DNA from: Teratosphaeria epicoccoides
Lineage: Eukaryota; Ascomycota; Dothideomycetes; Mycosphaerellales; Teratosphaeriaceae
Assembly: GCA_021401465.1 (NCBI GenBank)
Contig: JADDMT010000017.1
Location: 186,001 to 250,000 of the forward strand
DNA length: 64,000 nucleotides
Reading direction: 5' to 3'
The notes under the pieces are model-generated. The model did not search any database. It was given only the letters and a program-made list of their open reading frames with translations, and was not told the origin of the DNA. Of the stretch, positions 20,624-29,136 are shown piece after piece. How positions within the stretch are numbered: the first letter of the stretch is position 1; the number at the start of each line of letters is the position of its first letter. A program made the position numbers and the translations under genes.

Positions 20624-22754
20624 ATGCGTTTCTTTGCTCCTGGTGTCATTTTCCTGTTGAAGGCTAGTGGAGTGGCTGCGGCTTGTCCATATGCGGGCCG
20701 CGCCTTGACCGGCGCCAGCAACGGTCAGACTCTCGGACGTACCCGTGATGTGAATGTCGACAAGAAGGGCATATTCTACAGTAAGTCCCATTCTCAAAGC
20801 CATCCAGGACCGGATTTGCCTTGATTCAGCGCGCAATACTCTCCTGTCCATCATGCCGCTGTAGACGACCCGCTAACTCATTCCAGTGAACCGCATTGGC
20901 CCCTCAGGCTCGCAGCTATGGATCGCCAACGCGGATGGCAGCAATGCCACCAAACTCATGCCCCAAACGGGTGCCTTTGACTACCATGCTTCTTGGAGTC
21001 CAGACGGGCAATGGATCGTCTTCACCACTGAACGCCGTGGGCCCGGGCAATCTGATTTGATGCGTGTACGCCCAGACGGCACGGGCTTGGAGACTCTGGT
21101 CCAGACCGACCACGTCGAAGACAGCGGAGCCCTGTCGCCGGATAGCAGTCAGGTCGCATATGTATCGACGTACGGCAATTTCACTTGCAATATTTGGATC
21201 AAGGACCTAACAACGAACTCAACATGGAACGTGACTGATACTGCTCTGACACGTGCCGACAACACCTGGCCGACTGGCCATTACCGCCCTGCATTTTCGC
21301 CGGATGGTGAGTGGGTGGCGTTCAGCTCAGACCGCAACACAGACTGGACGGGTCACTCTCAGGGCGTTGGCTGGGAGCATACGCAGTCTCTTGCGATCTA
21401 CATCATACGGCCTAATGGCTCTGATTTTCGTTTGGTAGCACGTCAGGAAGGCTACTCTCTCGGCACGCCCCAATGGTCTCCTGAAGGAAAGTACATCATT
21501 TACAACAACATGTCCACGGAAGATACCTACGGCGCTCACGCTACCTCCGCCCAGCAAGAGTCTGTGGCATCCAACATATATCGCGCCGACGTTGCAGACG
21601 GTACTTTCGTTGGCTTGACTGACAGTACTCATCTACGCGTCAGTCAGCACTACATCGGCAACTCAAGCAACATTGGCTATAACATCAAGGCTGGCACCTA
21701 TGAGGGTATCAACTATACAATGCCTGACGCCACGCATAAGTATTGGAACGTATCCAATCTTCGGAATCCTAGTTGGTCCCCCTCAGGATCCAAGATTGTG
21801 TATGAGCTGCCAAATTGGTCGCAGCAGCCGGCCGAGCTCGAGCTGTGGAGCTTTGATGATGAATGGGAATACCGATACATTGATGCATTCCCCCAGCAAA
21901 ATCGGCACGTGAACCGCATTACTACTACTCAGAAAGTCGAGGGCGGCGCCAATGGCTCTCTTGTGACTTTCAAGCCTGGCTACGTCGATCTACACACCTC
22001 GCTCGATTCGTTCTCAATCTGGGACGTCCACAACGAAACTGAGGTGACGGAACTTTACGAAGGCGGTGCTGGCGCCTTCCAACCGACATGGAACAGCAAT
22101 GGAGACGAACTGATGGTAGGCTTTGGTGGTTGGTTCGAGAGCCGCTCGGAGACCCCAGCCAGCATATATCGTGTCGCCGAAAATGGCAGCTGGTCGCATA
22201 ATATCACTGACGGGACAGACAACGCAGGTTTCCCCTCATGGGCTCCCGACGGGACCGCCGTGGTTTACCGAGCTTGGAGTCTGACATCTGGAGCCCCATT
22301 GGGTCTCCGCATTCTGAACCTCACGACTGGCACAACGTTCGATCTGACTGACGGCTGGGACAACACGCCTGGCTGGTCGCCTGACGGGACACTCATCGTC
22401 TTTTCTCGCAACAACAACTGGACTTGGTCTTACGGGCCGCGCTGGTACGCCGACCGCTTTGACATATACACCATACGACCCGACGGTACGGATCTGCACC
22501 AGGTGACGAACAGCCTGGCGAACGATGCGCACTGTGTGTGGACCGCTGACAATCGGATCATGTGGAGCACTGGCATGTACGGCTTCAAGGATGAGAGTGC
22601 TCTCTACGACAACACTTTCCAGCCCTACGGGCAAATTGCTATCATGGACAAGGATGGTAGCAACAAACGAATTCTGTTGGACACGATCTGGGAGGATGCA
22701 ATGCCGCTCTACATGCCCAAAGAGTATCTCACCAACTATACTAATTGGGTGTGA
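20624..22754 (+). CDS. Secreted TolB/WD40-like beta-propeller protein (2 exons)
   Basis: Exon 1 (20624-20780) and exon 2 (20887-22754) give 674 residues; an alternative upstream ATG at 20606 would add six. Exon 1 encodes a signal peptide (MRFFAPGVIFLLKASGVAAA). The mature part repeats the TolB-type blade motif: SWSPDGQWIVFTTERRG, AFSPDGEWVAFSSDRN, QWSPEGKYIIYNN, SWSPSGSKIVYE, SWAPDGTAVVYR and GWSPDGTLIVFSRN, each followed by an IYxxRPDG-like strand. Many NxS/T sequons fit a secreted glycoprotein. The intron is 106 bases with CGCTAAC before the acceptor. Such propellers in fungi have no settled function; some relatives act with peptidase domains, but none is present here. The fold assignment is firm and the role unknown. 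Confidence 0.85.
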
Positions 22755-23138
22755 TGGGTGTCCTGACATCAGCAAACGATAAGTCAGAGGCTGATGCCGC
22801 TGACTGCTTGATCTCGCTCAGTCATAGATGCTGACTGCGTGATCTATTCGCCTGAGTGGTTTGGTGGAGTTGTCGATCTATGCGACCATTGGATGGTGGT
22901 GCATTGGACAATTGCGTACAAATCAGTGGATGCCTCGACCCGTCAAGGAACCAACATTCAAACCACCAAATTGAATGAGAAATTTCTTGCTCGGGATGCG
23001 GTCTAAATGGAGCAAAAACAGAGAAAGAAACTCGACAGATTACCGAACAGCACTGCTTGAGACAGATTGATATAATGGTCAGAGACCACATTACAGACCC
23101 CATTGCCTTAGTTACATTTAGCTCATCTCATTCCCTTC
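22755..23138. other. Convergent intergenic region
   Basis: This stretch separates the 3' ends of the propeller gene and the kinase-PHD gene. The sequence GCTGACTG(C/A)(T/G)TGATCT occurs twice, near 22799 and 22831. Nothing else was recognised. Confidence 0.5.
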
Positions 23139-24563
23139 CTACACAGCTTTTCGGCAGTCCTCACAATACCACTCCTCATCCTCGCCAAGCGACTCCTTGA
23201 GGCCAACGCACTCAAAATGAAACCATTCTTTCTCACACTCCTGGCCATCGCATCCAACCATCCGTCCCGAGCTCGGCTGATCACAGAAACAATACTTCTT
23301 CTCCTGCGCAATTCCCCTTTTCTGTTTCCTCGGTCTAGTCTCCCCGTCCTCCTCCTCCTCCTCCCCAACCTTCCTCTTCTCCCCCCTCCCCACCCCACCC
23401 TCTTCTTCCTCCTCCCCCCTCCCACTCCCACGACTCGTCCCCCCAAAACTCTTCGCCGTATCCGGATCCCACACATTCGCCACAGGATCACTCAACGCAT
23501 TACCGATCTTCTCAACCCCCTGCTCATCGCCCTCCTCCGTCTCCCTAATCTCCGGATCTATCCAACCAGGCGTATAACTCCCGCCGAAGTCAATGATCCA
23601 CAACTCGTCGTTCTCATCCACCATGAAATTATCCGCTTTCGCATCGCCCCAGACGATCCCGGCTCCATGCAGGACTTCCGTGATGCGCTGGGACTCTCCA
23701 GCCCAGCGGTCTCGGGACTTCTTATCTGTGCCCGGGTCCAAGTGATGGTGCAGTGGCACGGGGTTTGGGATGTCGGTCTGCAAGAAGCCCATGATTCGGT
23801 TCTGCTCGTCGCCGTACAGGACGAGAGCCTCGAGCTTGGGACACCGGATCTGGCCGTGCAGACCCTTTTTCTCGATCTGCCTGAGCATGTTGATCTCGCG
23901 CTTGGTCGCTTGGTCGCCTTGCTCTCCGCCAGCCAGCTTCAGGAAAGATATCTTGCCATCCTTGTCGCGGACTCTGGAGGGATGGTAGGGAGGTGGGTAG
24001 TCGTGCCCGCCGATCACGGTGAGATCTGTTGCGCATATCCGAGGGATGCCGAGCTCTTGTATGTACTTTGGTATCGCCATCTCAGGGACCAATGCGCTGA
24101 TTCGCTTCTGCAGGTCATCGTTGGCTTCTAGCTCGGTTGCCACCAGGTTGTTGTCCTGGGTTTCCAAGTTGAAGAAATGCACGGGACCGTCGTACCAATG
24201 CTTTAGCGTAATCTCCTTGCCTTCCTCCGTCGGGGCCAGCTTTTCGAGCTGCGAAGCCAGTGGTGCGAGCATCCATCGATGGAGTTGCTCCTCAGGATCC
24301 TTGCCTGCACCGCTGTTGCTGACATCGACTCCGGAGTCCGTCCCATCTGCCGCCTCATCCACTTCGGCACCCTTTACCGCATCCAGCAATCTGCTATACT
24401 CCTGGCCGCATGTGCCTCTGCGTACTTTCGCAGAGTCTGTGATTATGTGGAATCGAACATTATTGATCAGCGCAGTCAACGCGCAACTATCCTCGTCATC
24501 TCTAATGAAGTTGAGCACGCGATAATCCACATCCTCGGCATTCTTGATCCTTTCTGACGGCAT
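23139..24563 (-). CDS. Kinase-like protein with C-terminal ING-type PHD finger
   Basis: One uninterrupted 474-residue frame. Residues 1-160 are unrecognised. About 170-370 looks like an atypical protein kinase or phosphotransferase fold: FLKLAGGEQGDQATKREINML (Lys and Glu positions), VLHGAGIVWGDAKADNFMV (catalytic-loop-like) and LWIIDFGGSY (DFG-like). A Glu/Lys/Arg-rich linker follows, then a PHD finger at about 423-470: YCFCDQPSSGRMVGCD, WFHFECVGLK, WYCEDC. That finger matches ING/Yng-type PHDs, which read histone H3 trimethylated at Lys4. Kinase-like residues appear intact, so activity is possible. I infer a chromatin-targeted kinase-like protein; the combination is not one I can name. Confidence 0.8.
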   Translation of the reverse strand: MPSERIKNAEDVDYRVLNFIRDDEDSCALTALINNVRFHIITDSAKVRRGTCGQEYSRLLDAVKGAEVDEAADGTDSGVDVSNSGAGKDPEEQLHRWMLAPLASQLEKLAPTEEGKEITLKHWYDGPVHFFNLETQDNNLVATELEANDDLQKRISALVPEMAIPKYIQELGIPRICATDLTVIGGHDYPPPYHPSRVRDKDGKISFLKLAGGEQGDQATKREINMLRQIEKKGLHGQIRCPKLEALVLYGDEQNRIMGFLQTDIPNPVPLHHHLDPGTDKKSRDRWAGESQRITEVLHGAGIVWGDAKADNFMVDENDELWIIDFGGSYTPGWIDPEIRETEEGDEQGVEKIGNALSDPVANVWDPDTAKSFGGTSRGSGRGEEEEEGGVGRGEKRKVGEEEEEDGETRPRKQKRGIAQEKKYCFCDQPSSGRMVGCDGQECEKEWFHFECVGLKESLGEDEEWYCEDCRKAV

Positions 24564-25211
24564 GGCGTCTGTGTACGATAGAGGTGGGATCCGGGACAGT
24601 GGTACACAGGCAACAAACCAGGAGATACGACCAGAAACAGAAACACAGATTTACCTGTTCGCAGTATATCCTTCGTCCTACGCGCTGCTTTGGGCCAGGA
24701 GAGTGCATGACGCTGATGACGGTCATGACGGGAAGCATTGACTACTCAATCTAACCTTTACTTTAGAGTCACACGATCCGTCGCGAGGAGACTTTTGCAT
24801 CTGGCGTCCGAAGAGATTGAGTTGCGGTACCGCTTGCAGTAGCGCAGCAACGCTGAGATAGCCCAATCGGATGATGATGTACCTGCGCTAGTTGACGTTC
24901 CAACGGAGTCTTGATGTCTGGCTCCCAACCTTTGGGTGGTGCTGCACGGTTCATCGTAAAAGGGTCGTCAGGGCAGAAAATACTGGTCCACAAGGGGTGC
25001 TGTTCGCCGGTCCAGCGTAGGAGAGCCTTGAAAGAATTCTTGATCCCGAGGAAAAGACAAATGGATTCGTTGCTGGTTACCTGAGTCTATCACCACTGTT
25101 TCCAACCTGACTGTCGTTGTATCATCTGGTGCCACTTACTGATTACCGACCCAAAACACATGACGCCGTGTCTCGTGTGAACAGCTTCAAAACACACTCC
25201 ATCTCGTCTCC
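24564..25211. other. Intergenic: promoter of the kinase-PHD gene
   Basis: About 650 bases between the kinase-PHD start and the 3' end of the secreted repeat protein gene, both minus strand. No gene, tRNA or clear repeat was seen. Confidence 0.5.
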
Positions 25212-27893
25212 TCAAGACCGTGGCCCACGACCACCACGATCACCAGGACGACCCCAATACCCCTCCCGACGCGGTCCACCCGACAGCCCGCTCCTGCACT
25301 GCGGCTCGTCAAAATCCTTCACTGTGCCCATAGGCCAGATCGGAATGACACAGACTTCATTGACAGCGCAGCCCCGGCACTTCTTCCACGCCGTCCAGGA
25401 AAGCCAGGACTTCAGACCACGGATCATGGAGACGCCGAGACTCAGCTCGTCCACCTCACCAGCCCTCGAAAATTCACGGCAGATGATCGATGAGACGGTG
25501 CGGATGGCCTCGGCGGCAAGCGTGTCGGAGGCGGCTGAAGATGAGAATTGTGCCGTGCAGCGAGCAATTTCACGAGTCGCATTGCGGTCGCCGTAGTCGA
25601 TGAATGGTCGGAGGGCACGATCGGTCTCAGCTTCGAAGGCCTCGAGGGTTTCGACCGCGCCAGAAGCCAAGTACTCAATGCGGTCAGCGTATCTGGACAC
25701 AACCATGTCGGCAGTAGCTTGCCAGTTCTTCTTGGGACCCCTGCCGGACTTCTGCACAACCAAGTCTTTGATGGCTGAGATGACTGGCTCCAGGACAGCC
25801 GTGTTGTTATTCACACGAGGACGGCCAGCATCGTCGATGACGACGGCGTCATCGTGAGCGAAGAGACTCACGAAGTTGTCGTAGTCCAGCTTGACTCTGT
25901 CGCCGCCAATGCCGTCGTACCGGGCTGCAACAGCTTTGAGCGAGTTGAGGTCTTCGCCGTCGTTGCGGGCACCCGGTGCGTCTGGACGACCGCGCTCGCC
26001 ATCTTCTTTGGCTTGCGCGATCTGCATGATGTCGACATGCTTTTCGAAGTCACACAGGATGACCTCGAATCCGCCCTCCATTCTCAGAAACCCGTCTATC
26101 TCGCCATTCCACTCCTTGCGAGCAAGTCGGCACAAGCGTTCGGCCCGTAGAGCCTCGGACATCGGTCCGCGGTGGAGATGCTCCTTGTCTTTGCTGCTCG
26201 AGCTAGATGAAGCGGCATCAAGGCTGTCTGAGCAGTTGATGGGGTTGTGATGCGCCGGTGGTGTCCCTTTGCTGGGCCCGTGCAGCTTCCCATGCTCTGG
26301 AGGTGGCCCGTCAAAATGCTGACCAGACTTGCCATCTCCTGGCAAAGGGCCATCAGAGCTTTCGTCAGGTCTGCCATCCTGTCCCAGCGGACCGCCAAAT
26401 TGATGGTCTACCTTACCATGACGTGACGGAGAGCCTTCAAAGCGGTCATCAGGTCTGCCATGCCTGTATGGCGGCCGATTGAAGTCATCTTGGTGAGCGC
26501 CATGCTCGGCAGATGGCAGGCCATGATCCTGATGACCAAACGACTCATCAAAGCTGTGCTTTGGATGCGGGCGCTTGCCGGCCTTTCCTTGTGTTTCATC
26601 GAACAGAGGCTGGCCATCAAACTTGGATTCGTGCTGGTCCACCTTGTGGTGCGGCCGGAACCAGTCCAAGACGCTACCGTGGTGCTCTTCCTTTGGCTCA
26701 TGGTCAGAGCACGGACCACGCCGATGACCTGGCGGCCCCTCACGATGTGGTCTGAGGGAATCGAACAGACCGCCATGCCGCCCATGCTCCCTGCCATCGC
26801 CATGGGGCGCATGGGGTGGCTTCTGCCATTCTAGTGGCAACTCAGACTCCTCGTGGTGGTGCCTCGCGAACTCTGGTGGAAGCAGCCGAGGCGACGGCGG
26901 CTGGCCTTCATGCATGTTTCCACGACTTGGATGGAACCAAGGCGGCGGCGGCCCGTGGTGCTCCCTTTGAATCTCTCTGAACTCCGGAGGTGGTGGTAGA
27001 GCTTCAAGATCGTCACCGTCGCCTCTGAAGAAACGTGCTAGCCATTCTCGGTTGCGGCTGTTGCCTTCGATGGGGTGATGACGGCGGCCCCCACGCTCTT
27101 GCGGTGGCTCATTGTGAGGCTTGCGTCTCGGCTGGGCCTCGTCCAGCTCAACGTCGATCGACCTCTTGGATTCTCGCCTCATCGAGTGCGAAGCGACGTC
27201 ATTTGGTGGTTCGCGGTGCAACAGAACCATATCCTGGAGGTCGAGGGTGCCTTTGTCTGATTTGGCTGCGGACTGTCCATCGATATACAGCAGCCGAAGA
27301 GGGTGCTTGGTACGGTAAGTATGTAAGTAGCCATGACGCTCCTCTGCATCATCCGAGAGAATTGGGTTCTGCTCGACCGCAACACCACAAGCTTGCTTGA
27401 CGAGTTGATCAAAGGTAGGGCTTCGCGTCTCGGGCTGCTTGTGGCGTCGCAGATCTATCTTGCGCTCTGCCTGCATGCCCTGCCAAGCGTCCTGTCCTTG
27501 ACTTGGCTCCGCTAGCGGTGGCGAGGGACCATCCTCGTGCTCGTTGTCGGGAGGGCCTCCCTGGGGACGCTCACCCTCACCTGGTGGTGGTCCCCGGGGG
27601 CCCCGCGCAAACATGAGCGCATGCTCCGGCTCGAAGGCAAGCCACTCGGTGCCATTGACTCTGTACGGACTGCTGGAGCCGTGATAGAACTCGGTCTCCT
27701 CGGGCACGTCTGCGACGAAGACGGACATGCCATTATGATTGAGCGACGATCCCCATTGTCGCATCGAGCTGTGAATGGCATTGAAGATGTGATTGGCATG
27801 CTGTAGTTGCTGCTGTGGCTCCTGATGATGACCGACAGGCGCCGGCGCCGCCATCACTGGGCTCGAGAGCGCAAACACCAGGAGTGACTTCAT
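25212..27893 (-). CDS. Large secreted protein of unknown function with 14-residue repeats
   Basis: The frame is open from 28088, but the ATG at 27893 gives a clear signal peptide (MKSLLVFALSSPVMAAPAP) and 893 residues. The N-terminal part has a conserved-looking block (NHIFNAIHSSMRQWGSSL...VADVPEETEFYHG) and GYLHTYRTKHPLRLLYIDGQSAAKSDKGTLD. The middle, about residues 200-550, is rich in His, Pro, Gly and acidic residues and contains five consecutive 14-residue repeats at 477-546. The C-terminal third is folded-looking: CDFEKHVDIMQIAQAKED, DRVKLDYDNFVSLFAHDD and ADRIEYLASGAVETLEAF, with several cysteines near the end. I do not recognise a named family, though the flanking blocks look like a fungal extracellular protein family. 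A His/Asp-rich middle could bind metal or the wall; that is speculation. Confidence 0.75.
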   Translation of the reverse strand: MKSLLVFALSSPVMAAPAPVGHHQEPQQQLQHANHIFNAIHSSMRQWGSSLNHNGMSVFVADVPEETEFYHGSSSPYRVNGTEWLAFEPEHALMFARGPRGPPPGEGERPQGGPPDNEHEDGPSPPLAEPSQGQDAWQGMQAERKIDLRRHKQPETRSPTFDQLVKQACGVAVEQNPILSDDAEERHGYLHTYRTKHPLRLLYIDGQSAAKSDKGTLDLQDMVLLHREPPNDVASHSMRRESKRSIDVELDEAQPRRKPHNEPPQERGGRRHHPIEGNSRNREWLARFFRGDGDDLEALPPPPEFREIQREHHGPPPPWFHPSRGNMHEGQPPSPRLLPPEFARHHHEESELPLEWQKPPHAPHGDGREHGRHGGLFDSLRPHREGPPGHRRGPCSDHEPKEEHHGSVLDWFRPHHKVDQHESKFDGQPLFDETQGKAGKRPHPKHSFDESFGHQDHGLPSAEHGAHQDDFNRPPYRHGRPDDRFEGSPSRHGKVDHQFGGPLGQDGRPDESSDGPLPGDGKSGQHFDGPPPEHGKLHGPSKGTPPAHHNPINCSDSLDAASSSSSSKDKEHLHRGPMSEALRAERLCRLARKEWNGEIDGFLRMEGGFEVILCDFEKHVDIMQIAQAKEDGERGRPDAPGARNDGEDLNSLKAVAARYDGIGGDRVKLDYDNFVSLFAHDDAVVIDDAGRPRVNNNTAVLEPVISAIKDLVVQKSGRGPKKNWQATADMVVSRYADRIEYLASGAVETLEAFEAETDRALRPFIDYGDRNATREIARCTAQFSSSAASDTLAAEAIRTVSSIICREFSRAGEVDELSLGVSMIRGLKSWLSWTAWKKCRGCAVNEVCVIPIWPMGTVKDFDEPQCRSGLSGGPRREGYWGRPGDRGGRGPRS
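26256..26465 (-). repeat. Five tandem 42-base coding repeats
   Basis: Five in-register units of 14 residues, beginning RHGRPDDRFEGSPS, RHGKVDHQFGGPLG, QDGRPDESSDGPLP, GDGKSGQHFDGPPP and EHGKLHGPSKGTPP. The shared pattern is xxG(R/K)xxxxxxGxxx. They lie in the disordered middle of the secreted protein. Confidence 0.85.
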
Positions 27894-28286
27894 GTTGGAT
27901 AAAGAGCAACCCGGTCCATGGAGGTTTGCAGGATTGATCAAGGGGGATGAGCGCAGTGGAAAAAGCAGACCTACCCAATCTCCACCTACGCGGCATGTTT
28001 GCGGTATGGCATCGCTTGGACGCGTACACCTGTCCACGAGGTCACACCAAGCGAGATAAGGGATCCGTTGCGCGTAACAAAGCGGCACGCCGGTCTAGCC
28101 CGAGCCGAATTCTTGCGAAAAAGCTCCGATGGTGTTGTGCACGTTGTATCATTCACTCCACGACGCCTTCCAAGATACACATAGTCACACCACCCGGGTA
28201 AGTCGCTTCCGCAAGCTAACCATCATGCATCTGCACGTCTCGCACCACGCCACGCCGACCACAGCCCAAGGAGTCTCTGCCGAGCG
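27894..28286. other. Intergenic: promoter of the secreted repeat protein
   Basis: About 390 bases between two minus-strand genes. No gene was recognised. The in-frame extension of the secreted protein into this stretch lacks coding character. Confidence 0.5.
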
Positions 28287-28685
28287 TCACCATGACTCGC
28301 CACCACGTCCGCCAGTGCTGCCGGTACAACCCACGTCCACTCGCTCAAACCCACATCCCCTCCCCATCCCTGCCTTCACTCTGCCCATGACAGCGGCGAC
28401 AGCGTCGTCCGCAGCGTCTCCCTGCTCGGTGGTGGTCGTCGTCGTGCGGGGAAACAAGTCTTCCGCCAGCTTCGGCGAGCCCGTGATCGTGGCCTGGAAG
28501 GCCCGGCTCACGCGCTGGAGGACGAGGACGTGCTGCAGCGGGACGCAGGTCAGGATCGCTTCGAGGATTTCCGTCGTGGCGAGGGCGGTGGCCGCGTGCG
28601 AGCGAGGGGGGGCGGCGTCGCTGTCGAGGTTTGTGTTAGTCAATTCGTTTAGCCAGGCGAGCGGGTCTCCGCCTAGCGGCGACAT
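28287..28685 (-). CDS. Short F-box-like protein
   Basis: A 132-residue intronless frame starting at the ATG at 28685. Residues 30-75 (TTEILEAILTCVPLQHVLVLQRVSRAFQATITGSPKLAEDLF) match the F-box pattern, with leucine-rich helices and the V-SRAF turn. F-box proteins link substrates to SCF ubiquitin ligases through Skp1. After the box, the protein is low complexity (a run of Thr, then Gly-rich) and ends early. Related small fungal proteins are usually about twice as long, with a conserved C-terminal segment, so this copy may be truncated or mis-terminated. An in-frame upstream codon would extend it to 160 residues. Confidence 0.6.
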   Translation of the reverse strand: MSPLGGDPLAWLNELTNTNLDSDAAPPRSHAATALATTEILEAILTCVPLQHVLVLQRVSRAFQATITGSPKLAEDLFPRTTTTTTEQGDAADDAVAAVMGRVKAGMGRGCGFERVDVGCTGSTGGRGGESW

Positions 28686-29136
28686 GGTGGAATGTGATGG
28701 TGGTGGTGGTGGTGATGGAGTTTGGAGATGGCGAGTGAAGCAGCTATTTATGACAGGTGACAAGTTCACCTCGAGCGAGGTTGAGGATTGTTATGATCAC
28801 ATGCGTCACATGTCAACATCGTGTAGGAGCGGTGTAACACTCGTGACAGCGATGCCGCTGTTGACTATTTGACTTCTCCAGTGACAAGGTGATGGCGGTC
28901 CCAGTACTGTCATTCAGTCAATCGTCTTACTGTCAGCCACATCATTGTCAACCACATTCACTGTCAGCCGCATCACGATAAACTTCATCACCGTACCCCG
29001 CATCATAGTCGACCGCCTCACCCTGCCCATCGACTATTGAGATCGCCCATACCACTGTCAAGCCTCAAGTCACTCATATCGACTGCAGTCATCATAGGTC
29101 GGGTATCTCACGAACAGCTTCTTCCCATGACAAACT
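28686..29136. other. Intergenic with short imperfect repeats
   Basis: About 450 bases between two minus-strand genes. It holds three imperfect 15-base repeats at 28929-28974 and otherwise CA/TCA-rich sequence. No gene was seen. Confidence 0.5.
28929..28974. repeat. Three imperfect 15-base tandem repeats
   Basis: ACTGTCAGCCACATC, ATTGTCAACCACATT and CACTGTCAGCCGCATC follow each other directly. The pattern is loose and non-coding. Confidence 0.6.
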
